Below the pieces are notes generated by a model, which did not search any database, had not been told where the DNA came from, and saw only the letters and a program-made list of their open reading frames with translations. DNA of 7,188 nucleotides from Microbacteriaceae bacterium. Its GTDB lineage: Bacteria; Actinomycetota; Actinomycetes; Actinomycetales; Microbacteriaceae. Location of the stretch: NCBI GenBank assembly GCA_009925875.1, contig RFQD01000065.1, positions 1-7,188 on the forward strand, read 5' to 3'. A program made the position numbers and the translations under genes. Shown piece after piece: positions 1-6,672 of the stretch. Positions within the stretch are counted from its first letter, which is position 1, and each line of letters starts with the position of its first letter.

Positions 1-2
1 AT

Positions 3-341
3 AAGGTGGCTCGCGGCGAAGTCACGGTTCCGCCGTGGTCATGCCGGTTTGTCAGTGTTCGCGACCTTCTCGTGCAAAACAATCTCCTCGATGAGTTCAT
101 CGCGCAAGGTGGCCTCGGCATGATCGTTGGACTTTCGCGCGACTCCGGTCTGGTACCGATTTCGATGACGATGAACCTCGAGACGGGAGCCATTGCGTGC
201 GACCACACGCTTCCTCCGGTGTATTACTTCACGACCTGGGGCGGACAACGGCGCATTGAAGCAAACGCCCGACTCTATGACACGTTCTTTGCCGATTCAG
301 CGGGACTCCAACTCGAGGAGGTTCTCCGTGTCAGCGCTTAG
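3..341 (+). CDS. 3' end of a gene of unknown function with a beta-sandwich-like C-terminal unit (5' partial)
   Basis: I do not recognise this family. The frame is open through the left edge of the window, so the gene probably begins upstream. A GTG at 6 is a formal start, but no ribosome binding site can be judged there. The visible 112 or so codons are rich in alternating hydrophobic residues typical of beta strands, with no membrane segment. The stretch GEVTVPPWSCRFVSVRDLL near the start lines up by eye with FSIPAFGQLYLEIRDIA in the next gene. GMIV and a later His-containing segment (ACDHTLPPVYY) also have counterparts there. I infer that the two genes are paralogous or share a domain. The stop at 339-341 lies inside the next gene's start region (14-base overlap), which indicates an operon with translational coupling. 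The product and role are unknown; a part in surface or glycan biology is only a guess from the neighbouring acyltransferase. Confidence 0.6.
   Translation, partial: KVARGEVTVPPWSCRFVSVRDLLVQNNLLDEFIAQGGLGMIVGLSRDSGLVPISMTMNLETGAIACDHTLPPVYYFTTWGGQRRIEANARLYDTFFADSAGLQLEEVLRVSA
315..322 (+). promoter_or_regulatory. Strong Shine-Dalgarno that fixes the GTG start at 328
   Basis: GAGGAGGT is close to a full complement of the 16S 3' end, and its GGAGG core ends 6 bases before GTG at 328-330. It lies inside the end of the preceding gene. It is the best ribosome binding site in the window. It shows that translation of the next gene starts at 328, in the frame that then meets a stop at 499-501, and not at the later GTG at 519. 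Confidence 0.7.
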
Positions 342-1181
342 CACTCTGATGAAGAATCCGGTCGCACAGGGCAGTTACCGAAAACTTCTCGAATCTGGTT
401 TCGTTCCCCGCCGTGCGTTCGCTCACTATTTCATGAACACGGCGGGCATCCGCAGTCGGGTTCACCTGCAGAACTACTACTCGATGTTTTTTCTGACCTG
501 ACCCCGGTTGACGCGAGGGTGTGGCTCTACGACTCGCGTGGCTCCCTCCTCGCGCACCGCACCTTCTCGATTCCCGCATTCGGTCAGCTGTATCTCGAAA
601 TTCGTGACATCGCCGGAGAGGATCTGGACTCCGAGGGCATGATTGTCGTCGATGTTGTCCCCCCTAAGGCGACGAAGCACAACCTCAAGACCCTGCCGAA
701 TATTCAAGCGCTCACGGTGCAGACCCCCTTCTGGGTCTCCTACCGAGATGATGACGACAATTACATGTACGTGCACTCCATCGAGGTCTACCGCGGCCGG
801 GTCTTCGGGGCGGTGTGGCCAGTAAACCAGATGTTGGCACGTGCTCCGCAGGCCCGTGAGCCCTGGGAATCCTGGCGACTACTCGACGTCAACCTGCTCG
901 ACGAACTGCAAGTTGTCGTGATGAACCACTCCGCCACGACGGGAACCACGAGAGTGAAAGTAATCTCGCCCGACGGCGGTGAACTGTGGTCTCACGAAGT
1001 GACTCTGAACTCGCGAGAATCACGACGCGTCGTGGTCCCCACGGAGAAAATCGAGGAATGGCGAAAAACGGGCACGCACGAATCGGTGCGCGTTGCTCTG
1101 TCGTCGATTCTTTCGGACAACGGGAAGCCCTACGTTCTGCTCCGCTACGGCGACGGTCCGCTGAGCATGCACCACGGTTAG
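328..1181 (+). pseudogene. Frame-interrupted gene for a protein of unknown function with two beta-sandwich-like units
   Basis: Translation from GTG 328 gives 57 residues ending FFLT and a stop at 499-501. The frame one base back is open from 342 to the TAG at 1179-1181 but has no ATG, GTG or TTG before 519. The GTG at 519 has no usable ribosome binding site. Joining the frames at the T run (487-492) by a -1 step gives one plausible 284-residue protein: NYYSMFF, then SDLTPVDARVWLYDSRG. I see no signal peptide or membrane span. Two units appear internally repeated: ARVWLYDSRGSLLAHRTFSI, and TRVKVISPDGGELWSHEVTL, each followed by more beta-strand-like sequence. A His-containing segment follows each (YMYVHSIEVY; the C-terminal SMHHG). 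The function is not recognised. It may be a decaying gene, a recoded gene, or an intact gene with a sequencing error. Its stop interlocks with that of the convergent acyltransferase. Confidence 0.6.
487..492 (+). other. T6 run at the reading-frame switch
   Basis: The bases before and after are GATG and CTGACC. In the upstream frame the run reads as two Phe codons (ttt ttt), followed by ctg acc tga. A -1 shift here, or one extra T, continues into tct gac ctg acc in the downstream frame. The local heptamer is G TTT TTT, which is not a perfect X XXY YYZ slippery site, and no obvious stem follows within about 30 bases. The run is also a natural place for an indel mutation or a homopolymer base-calling error. 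Confidence 0.5.
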
Positions 1182-3232
1182 AAGATGATTCCCGCCTCTC
1201 GCAGACGATCACGGAGCGGGTAAGCAAAAGTTTCACTAAACGTCTGGGTCATGTGGTGGGAGTCGCTGTAGACGACAGCACCAAACAAAACTGGTTGACA
1301 GTCGTCGGGACAGAAAAAATCTGTAAAGTCAACAAGAATCGCCTGAGCAGAGAGCGACGCGGCTAGGGCCTCATAGTCGGTTGAGATTAGGGCCTCCGAT
1401 TTTGGTAACGCGCATTGCGTACCTGCGCGAGAGTTGAAAACCTTTGCGACACAAGATGAAGTTCCCTCATTCATGTGGGGTGTGTCCCGAATAACAACAA
1501 TCCGTGTACCGGATCTTTGAAGCGATTCCCACGTTTGCTGGTAATCGACAATGACGTCATGTTCATTCAGTGCACCGGATGCGACTTCGCTCGACAGGTT
1601 TTCGGCTAACGCAGTGACGATGACGAAGTTGTAGGCCGGTCCGGATTGAATAGCATCTACGACCTCCTGACTCCACGTCGAGCAGTTCTCAAATTCTTTA
1701 GTGCGTTGGCCGATCATGAATGTGCAGCTGGACTTCAGGTAAATGTCAAGTTGCCAGCCCTCCTCCGTGGCGAGCTTTTTGAGCGCAGGAAACCAGTGTC
1801 CGGCATGAGAGTCGCCGACGAGGGCAACGCGAGTTTCCGAGCCAATCTCTCCGAATTGACACACTGAAAGCACCAGCGTGTCTGTCTTGCATTCGTTGGC
1901 TTCGACGGGGACATCCGCTTCCGCACGCGCTGGATCGGGAGTAAGTAGCGGCCAATCGACCGTCGAACATTCGTGTCCGTGTGTCAAAGACTGCGCTCCA
2001 AAACACGGATTCTGTTTCAATTTCTCTCGCACTTTCGATTCAGAAGCGATTCTCGAATCGAGATTGAGCGACGCCGCAATGCTCGGGGACAACGTCAGAA
2101 CGGCTGCCACAAGAGCAGCAAGGATTGTGACAACAGGTTTGGCTGCCGTAAGTAAATGCCAACGTTGAAGTGGTCTTTCTAAGAGACGCGTTGACATCCA
2201 AGCGACCCCGATGCAACACACCAAGATGGCAACTTTTGTGGCGGCGGATGGCAATGCACCAAAAACTGTCGGGTAGAGCAAAATCGCGGGCCAGTGCCAG
2301 AGATACAGCGAGTACGAGATACCACCCAGAAACACAAGAGGAACATGCACCACGCTTCGAGTCCCATCATTGGCTTGCCGAGAAATACCCCCGGCAATCA
2401 CCAACGCAGTTCCAACCACCGGCAACGCCGCAATAAAGCCGGGAAACATGCTGGTAGGCCTAATCAGAACCGCGCTCGCGCTAAGCAATATCCACCCGGA
2501 CACGACTAGCACAAGTGAAGACCGTGACGACAAGGTCCGCAAGCGCGAGACAGCCAAGGCTACAAGCCCGCCGAAGCCGAACTCCCACATTCGGGAAAAA
2601 GTGGAAAAGTAACCACTTGGGTTTTCCGTAATGGCAAGCCAACCCGACCAAAGGAAAGACAGTAAGACCACAACAGCCAGGAGAAAAATCAGGCCACGAT
2701 TTGTTGACGTTACTCCTCGGCGAACGGTGAGCCACGTTCCCAACATGATAAGGACGGGCCAAACCAAATAAAACTGTTCCTCGACAGAGAGCGACCAAAA
2801 CTGCTGAACAGCCGTCGGCTGATTATCTGCGTTGAGATAGTCAACGGAGTCCAGCGCGAGAATCCAGTTCTCGAAGTAAAAAGTCGACCCCACTGCCTGT
2901 CGAATGAATTCGTGCCACGTCGACTGGCTTGCAAAAATCAAAACGACGACGGATGTCACAAAAATGACAACGAAGGCGGCTGGCAAAAGACGTCGAATTC
3001 GGCGTGCCCAAAAACTGGGCAAATTGATGCGACCTGTTCTCGAACTCTCCGAGTGGAGATGTGAGGTAATCAGAAATCCAGAAATGACGAAAAAGACATC
3101 GACACCGATGAACCCAAAAGGTACGAGACTGGGCCAGAGATGAAATAAGACCACACCCATGACCGCGAATGCACGAAGAACCTGAATGTCCACGCGGAGC
3201 GCCGTGCGGCGGGGCTTCGTGAGCGTGGTCAT
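1178..3232 (-). CDS. Membrane O-acyltransferase, acyltransferase-3 plus SGNH domains (OafA-like)
   Basis: This 684-residue protein is predicted to move acyl (often acetyl) groups across the membrane and onto an extracytoplasmic glycan or lipid; the substrate cannot be told from sequence. The N-terminal acyltransferase-3 domain has about ten membrane spans. It shows LRAFAV (Arg20), His31, GFIGVDVFFVISGFLIT (40-56), FWARRIRRLLPA (74-85) and WSLSVEEQFYL (146-156). LWHWP lies later. The C-terminal SGNH domain carries GDSH (473-476, nucleophile Ser475) and DSHH (657-660, Asp657 and His660), so both halves look catalytically intact. An ORF extends 88 codons further upstream, but that part is not membrane-like and would overlap the divergent metX, so I chose ATG 3232. 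Only a weak GGGA precedes it. Base composition in sampled stretches (47-55% GC) tends lower than in the genes to the right, which hints at transfer but does not prove it. Confidence 0.93.
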   Translation of the reverse strand: MTTLTKPRRTALRVDIQVLRAFAVMGVVLFHLWPSLVPFGFIGVDVFFVISGFLITSHLHSESSRTGRINLPSFWARRIRRLLPAAFVVIFVTSVVVLIFASQSTWHEFIRQAVGSTFYFENWILALDSVDYLNADNQPTAVQQFWSLSVEEQFYLVWPVLIMLGTWLTVRRGVTSTNRGLIFLLAVVVLLSFLWSGWLAITENPSGYFSTFSRMWEFGFGGLVALAVSRLRTLSSRSSLVLVVSGWILLSASAVLIRPTSMFPGFIAALPVVGTALVIAGGISRQANDGTRSVVHVPLVFLGGISYSLYLWHWPAILLYPTVFGALPSAATKVAILVCCIGVAWMSTRLLERPLQRWHLLTAAKPVVTILAALVAAVLTLSPSIAASLNLDSRIASESKVREKLKQNPCFGAQSLTHGHECSTVDWPLLTPDPARAEADVPVEANECKTDTLVLSVCQFGEIGSETRVALVGDSHAGHWFPALKKLATEEGWQLDIYLKSSCTFMIGQRTKEFENCSTWSQEVVDAIQSGPAYNFVIVTALAENLSSEVASGALNEHDVIVDYQQTWESLQRSGTRIVVIRDTPHMNEGTSSCVAKVFNSRAGTQCALPKSEALISTDYEALAASLSAQAILVDFTDFFCPDDCQPVLFGAVVYSDSHHMTQTFSETFAYPLRDRLREAGIIF

Positions 3233-3359
3233 GACACATCCCGAGGTATGAGCGTGCAAGGAGTCGAAACGACGGCAAAAGAGGTCGCTCTTGTTATCAA
3301 AAAGCGTTTGAGCGTAACAGTCCCGCCTCGACACCCACGGTGCGCAAAGATAGTCAACG
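3233..3359. promoter_or_regulatory. Divergent spacer between the acyltransferase and metX
   Basis: These 127 bases separate two divergent starts and should hold both promoters. I see no gene, no strong hairpin and no recognisable operator. The formal reading frame that crosses it on the minus strand is an upstream extension of the acyltransferase frame with no domain content. A possible -10 for metX lies at 3349-3354. No convincing -35/-10 pair was found for the acyltransferase. Confidence 0.45.
3349..3354 (+). promoter_or_regulatory. Candidate -10 element for leaderless metX mRNA
   Basis: GATAGT matches TATAAT at four of six positions, including the second A and last T. It ends 5 bases before the metX ATG. 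Initiation at the usual distance would put the transcript start at or within a base or two of the ATG. No Shine-Dalgarno precedes this ATG, which fits a leaderless mRNA, a common arrangement in actinobacteria. No good -35 was found. Confidence 0.35.
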
Positions 3360-4571
3360 ATGGATTGGCAGAGTAGCGGGGATGTTCTTCCCTCGACGTT
3401 TATCACCGACGAGCAGGTGCGCTCTGTCGCGGGTAAACCCCCAGCCACCGGAGCTTGGCGAGATGGCGACCCAGCGGGCGATCGCCAATTTGCCAATCTG
3501 GGGCCGATGAATTTTGAGTTCGGCGGACACCTGCCACACGTGCGAATGGCCTACGAAACGTGGGGTGAACTAAACGAGAACCGCGACAACGCGGTTCTGA
3601 TCTTGCACGCCCTAACGGGCGACAGTCACGTGACGGGCAGTGCGGGAGGAAGCCACCGCACCGAGGGCTGGTGGGGCGAGGTCGTCGGCCCGGGCCTCGC
3701 GGTCGACACCAACACGTGGTTCGTGGTGGCCCCAAATGTGCTCGGCGGATGCCAAGGCACAACCGGCCCGGCATCACTCGCGCCCGACGGATACGAGTGG
3801 GCGTCGCGTTTCCCGTTCACGACCATCCGCGACCAGGTCACGGCCCAAACGATGCTCAGCGATAACCTCGGCATAGAGAAGTGGACAGCCGTCATCGGCG
3901 GTTCCATGGGTGCGATGCATGTCATGGAATGGGGACTGATGTTCCCGGAGCGCGTCGCGCGACTGGGCATGCTGGCCGCGCCTGCCGCCACGAGTGCCGA
4001 TGAGATCGCGCTGAACACCGTGCAAATCGAGGCGATTCGGCTCGACCCCAATTTTCGCGGCGGTCACTACTATGAAGCATCTGCCGGGGAGGGCCCACAC
4101 CACGGACTCGCGCTGGCTCGTCGAATCAGCTTCCAAAACTTTCGAACGCCGCAAGAGCTCAACGAGCGGTTCGACCGGTCGAGTCAGAGTGACATCAGCC
4201 CGCTGGGTCATGGCGGTCGATTCGCGGTCGCGAGTTATCTCGATTTTCACGGAAACAAATTCACGCGCAGATTTGACGCCAACAGCTACATCACGCTCGT
4301 CGAAGCGATGAACTCACACGACGTGGGTCGCGACCGCGGAGATATCGATGACGTGCTCGCCCAGATCACCGCCCCGACCCTCGTGCTGGGTATCGACAGC
4401 GACCGGTTTTTTCCTTTTGTCGGTCAACAGCGCATCGCACGTGCCGTGCCCGGCAACATCGACGGTGATGACACGGTCACGCTGCACAGCGAGTTTGGGC
4501 ACGACGCTTTTCTGATCGAGTCAGAGTTTGTTGGTCGTCACATCCGGCGACTCCTCGACGCGGACGCCTGA
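3360..4571 (+). CDS. metX: Homoserine O-acetyltransferase
   Basis: MetX acetylates L-homoserine with acetyl-CoA in the cytosol, giving O-acetylhomoserine for direct sulfhydrylation or transsulfuration to methionine. The 403-residue length and alpha/beta-hydrolase layout fit the family. Visible motifs are HALTGDSH (83-90), the LGGCQGTTGP loop (128-137), the nucleophile elbow GGSMG (180-184, Ser182), SHDVGR (319-324), the acid in GIDSDRFFP (Asp348) and the base in GHDAFL (His381). The 33-residue Asp-to-His spacing agrees with the known MetX triad. The start at ATG 3360 has no Shine-Dalgarno but sits just after a -10-like GATAGT; residues 1-45 are the usual variable N-terminus. MetX and the related succinyltransferases share this fold; the overall pattern favours acetyl. 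No metY-type sulfhydrylase is adjacent within the window. The 3' end overlaps the convergent glycosyltransferase by 51 bases. Confidence 0.95.
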   Translation: MDWQSSGDVLPSTFITDEQVRSVAGKPPATGAWRDGDPAGDRQFANLGPMNFEFGGHLPHVRMAYETWGELNENRDNAVLILHALTGDSHVTGSAGGSHRTEGWWGEVVGPGLAVDTNTWFVVAPNVLGGCQGTTGPASLAPDGYEWASRFPFTTIRDQVTAQTMLSDNLGIEKWTAVIGGSMGAMHVMEWGLMFPERVARLGMLAAPAATSADEIALNTVQIEAIRLDPNFRGGHYYEASAGEGPHHGLALARRISFQNFRTPQELNERFDRSSQSDISPLGHGGRFAVASYLDFHGNKFTRRFDANSYITLVEAMNSHDVGRDRGDIDDVLAQITAPTLVLGIDSDRFFPFVGQQRIARAVPGNIDGDDTVTLHSEFGHDAFLIESEFVGRHIRRLLDADA

Positions 4572-5792
4572 CTCCCCTGGCACGACGGCACGCCACAGCA
4601 TGCGCACGGCCAGTCCGAGCAAAACAAACTCAAGAAGGTTTCGAATCGTGATGAGCCAGAGCATAAACGGCTCAACGCGCAGCAATCCGTCGTAACCGTA
4701 TGGGTAGATGGCCTGCGTGAGCGCTGCCATCACCAAAGCCACAATGGCGGGGATGCGCAACTCCCGCATTCCGTAGGCGATACCCACCGCGAGAGGCGCG
4801 GCGAGCCATCCCATGAATTGCGGCGAGCCGACCTTGTTGAACACGATGAGTTCGACCGTAAATGCGAGAGCCAGGGCGAACAACACGGTTCTCTGGTCGG
4901 CGCCGCGCCGACTACCGTGTATTCCCAACGCCACAAGCCCAATCGTGACCAGGGCCATGAGGAGGGTCGTGAGCGCTCCGACAATCTCGACACCGGGGGC
5001 GGAAATCTGGTACGTGAGAATTTGATCGTCGTAGTACACGCCCACCTGCGGTACTCCGAGCGCAGCCTGCCACAGGTATGCCGTCGCCGCAGGTGACTCA
5101 ATCTGCACGCCCCGCGAGGTTTGTTGCGAAACGAAGCTGATCAGGTTGAGGCCCGAGCCCAACACGAGCGCGATGGCGGCGACAGCTCCGGAGGCGATGA
5201 GCGTCCCCAGAAGGACCGCTTTGCGTTCACGTACGGCGATGAGCGCCGCACCCACGAGCGCGGCCGGCCAGACTTTCACCCACGCGGCGAGCGCGAGTAG
5301 GGCTCCCGCGGTGCGCGGATGCCGCAGCACAAACAACAGACCGAGGAGCGCGATGGGAGTTGCAATGGCGTCAATTCGACCGAGTGACACGGGTCCGAGG
5401 CACACGAGCAGGGCAAGCCACCACCAGGCCGCGGCCGCGTGGCGCGCATCCCGCTGCGAACCAATCAGAAACCAGAAGACGATCGAGTCAACGAGAGTCA
5501 CGAGAGCGAGAAAGACCACGACATAATTCGCCATGCCGAGAACGCCCGAGAGCAGGATCGGCACCAAGGCCACGATCGGGTAGACCCACGGTGTCGTGAT
5601 GCCCACGATGAAATCACCTGCGTAGGCGTGACCCGCCCAAAACGTATAGACCCCGGAGATGTCGCCGAGGGGAAAACCGGGTCCGAACAGTCCCAGCCAC
5701 GATACCCACAGGTGCACGGCAATGAACCCGCCCCAGAGTGTGACGGGTGCCGTCCACCACGCGCGAACCGACGCTGGCGTTTCGGATGTCAT
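4521..5792 (-). CDS. GT87-type (DUF2029) integral membrane glycosyltransferase
   Basis: This 423-residue polytopic protein resembles the GT-C fold glycosyltransferases of family 87. These take sugar, typically mannose, from a polyprenyl-phosphate donor and add it to a lipid or glycan on the outer face of the membrane. Supporting features are about ten or more hydrophobic spans, an early loop GDISGVYTFWA (43-53) in which Asp44 is the likely catalytic acid, WVYP (69-72), GRIDAIATPIALLG (138-151), AAWVKVWP (169-176) and NKVGSPQFMGWL (319-330). ATG 5792 was chosen because it overlaps the nnrD stop as ATGA, with GAGAGG ten bases upstream, and because the next 73 codons upstream are nnrD antiparallel-frame sequence without membrane character. 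The last 16 residues, a polar tail after the final span, are encoded opposite the end of metX. The exact sugar and acceptor are unknown; PimE-like mannosyl transfer is a possibility only. Confidence 0.83.
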   Translation of the reverse strand: MTSETPASVRAWWTAPVTLWGGFIAVHLWVSWLGLFGPGFPLGDISGVYTFWAGHAYAGDFIVGITTPWVYPIVALVPILLSGVLGMANYVVVFLALVTLVDSIVFWFLIGSQRDARHAAAAWWWLALLVCLGPVSLGRIDAIATPIALLGLLFVLRHPRTAGALLALAAWVKVWPAALVGAALIAVRERKAVLLGTLIASGAVAAIALVLGSGLNLISFVSQQTSRGVQIESPAATAYLWQAALGVPQVGVYYDDQILTYQISAPGVEIVGALTTLLMALVTIGLVALGIHGSRRGADQRTVLFALALAFTVELIVFNKVGSPQFMGWLAAPLAVGIAYGMRELRIPAIVALVMAALTQAIYPYGYDGLLRVEPFMLWLITIRNLLEFVLLGLAVRMLWRAVVPGESGVRVEESPDVTTNKL

Positions 5793-6649
5793 GCGGTTAG
5801 TACCTCTCGAATCACCGATGGAATCTCCTCCGACACGTCCAGTGCCGCAATCGGGCCGCCCGCCGAGGCGAGGTTGGCGGCACGTCCATGAAGGTACACC
5901 GCCGTCGCGGCGCATCGCGCCAGTTCGGCGTGCGACATCGGGCCGGTCGTCGCCACGATGGATCCCATCATTCCCGCGAGCACATCGCCCGTGCCGGCCG
6001 TCGCCAGCCACGTCGTAGGTGACGTCACCTGAAACACCGTGCGCACGTCACCCGTGACCGGCGCTGCAATGTGAGTGACGTGTCCTTTCAGGCTTACGAC
6101 AACACCCAATTCGTCGGCGACGCGCCCGGCCGCCGCGAGCGGGTCTGCGGCGATCATGTCCGTCGACCACTCGGTCGCACGACCGGTCAGAAAAATCATG
6201 AGTCGCGACAGCTCGGCAATGTGCGGGGTCATGATGACTCGAGGCGAGCCGGCGAGTTCGGTCACGAAATCGAGTGCCCCCGCATCCAGCACAATCGGAA
6301 CATCGCTGTCGAAGGCAAAACGAATCGAATCCGCCGTAGCTTCCGTGCGATTCAACGCGGAAATCCCTGAGCCAACCACCCAGGCTTGCGTTCGTCCGGG
6401 GCCGAGAACGACCTCTGGTCGTCGTTGCAAAACGAGCTTGCCCACCGATCGGGGACCCACATAGCGAACCAGACCCACACCCGTGCGGCAGGCCGCATTG
6501 ACGCCGAGCACCGCAGCGCCAGGGTACTCCTTCGAACCCGTAACAAATCCCACAACACCGCGCGAGTATTTGTCATCGGTAACCTGTGGCGCGCTCAGAA
6601 TCCCGCGCGCATCGACGGCTCCGAACTCGTGAGGCGTGGGCAAGGTCAC
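5789..6649 (-). CDS. nnrD: ADP- or ATP-dependent (S)-NAD(P)H-hydrate dehydratase
   Basis: NnrD repairs NADHX and NADPHX, the hydrated, inactive forms of the reduced cofactors, using a nucleotide to drive dehydration in the cytosol. The 286-residue ribokinase-like protein shows KYSRG (27-31), GSKEYPGAAVLG (38-49), LDAGALD (121-127), TPHIAELSRL (141-150), LKGH (187-190) and the signature GTGDVLAG (219-226), whose Asp222 is the expected catalytic residue. YLHGRAA (252-258) is also typical. It is the dehydratase alone: the NnrE epimerase domain that is fused in many bacteria is absent, and no separate epimerase is in the window. The GTG start at 6649 has no clear Shine-Dalgarno and lies 7 bases after a possible -10 (TATCGT), so the mRNA may be leaderless. 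It is the first gene of an operon with the downstream GT87 gene (ATGA overlap). Confidence 0.92.
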   Translation of the reverse strand: MTLPTPHEFGAVDARGILSAPQVTDDKYSRGVVGFVTGSKEYPGAAVLGVNAACRTGVGLVRYVGPRSVGKLVLQRRPEVVLGPGRTQAWVVGSGISALNRTEATADSIRFAFDSDVPIVLDAGALDFVTELAGSPRVIMTPHIAELSRLMIFLTGRATEWSTDMIAADPLAAAGRVADELGVVVSLKGHVTHIAAPVTGDVRTVFQVTSPTTWLATAGTGDVLAGMMGSIVATTGPMSHAELARCAATAVYLHGRAANLASAGGPIAALDVSEEIPSVIREVLTA

Positions 6650-6656
6650 ATGCTCA

Positions 6657-6664
6657 ACGATAGT
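6657..6664. promoter_or_regulatory. Candidate bidirectional -10 element serving nnrD and the ene-reductase gene
   Basis: The whole spacer between the two divergent starts is 23 bases (6650-6672). On the plus strand GATAGT (6659-6664) ends 8 bases before ATG 6673. On the minus strand TATCGT (6662-6657) ends 7 bases before GTG 6649. The hexamers overlap by four bases. Neither gene has a Shine-Dalgarno, so both transcripts could start at or next to their start codons. No -35 match was seen on either side, and the assignment is by eye. Confidence 0.4.
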
Positions 6665-6672
6665 TTGTTCAC

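Noticed and set aside
481..530. Canonical programmed -1 frameshift signal
   Set aside because: The heptamer G TTT TTT breaks the X XXY YYZ rule at the first base, and no convincing downstream stem or pseudoknot is visible, so I report the frame break without claiming programmed recoding.
519..1181. A separate gene starting at GTG 519
   Set aside because: The only purine-rich stretch touches the start codon with no spacer, and the residues before it in the same frame continue sensibly into the T6 junction, so this is better read as the 3' part of the gene starting at 328.
986..1366. 126-codon plus-strand frame crossing the junction of the first two convergent genes
   Set aside because: It is out of frame with both neighbouring genes, Arg/Ser-rich and without a ribosome binding site, typical of a shadow frame in GC-rich DNA.
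2051..2063. Perfect short palindrome with six-base arms and one central base inside the acyltransferase gene
   Set aside because: It is embedded in coding sequence, has no second copy nearby, and short palindromes of this size are expected by chance.
3329..3357. TTGACT (minus strand, 3357-3352) as a -35 for the acyltransferase
   Set aside because: At 17-base spacing the hexamer is GTGTCG, which is not a credible -10, and nearby spacings are no better.
3233..3496. 88-codon N-terminal extension of the acyltransferase frame on the minus strand
   Set aside because: It is not membrane-like, would overlap the start of metX on the opposite strand, and the typical OafA N-terminus begins right after the ATG at 3232.
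5793..6011. 73-codon N-terminal extension of the GT87 frame
   Set aside because: It lies entirely within nnrD in another frame of the same strand, has a composition unlike the protein, and the ATG at 5792 forms a clean ATGA junction.
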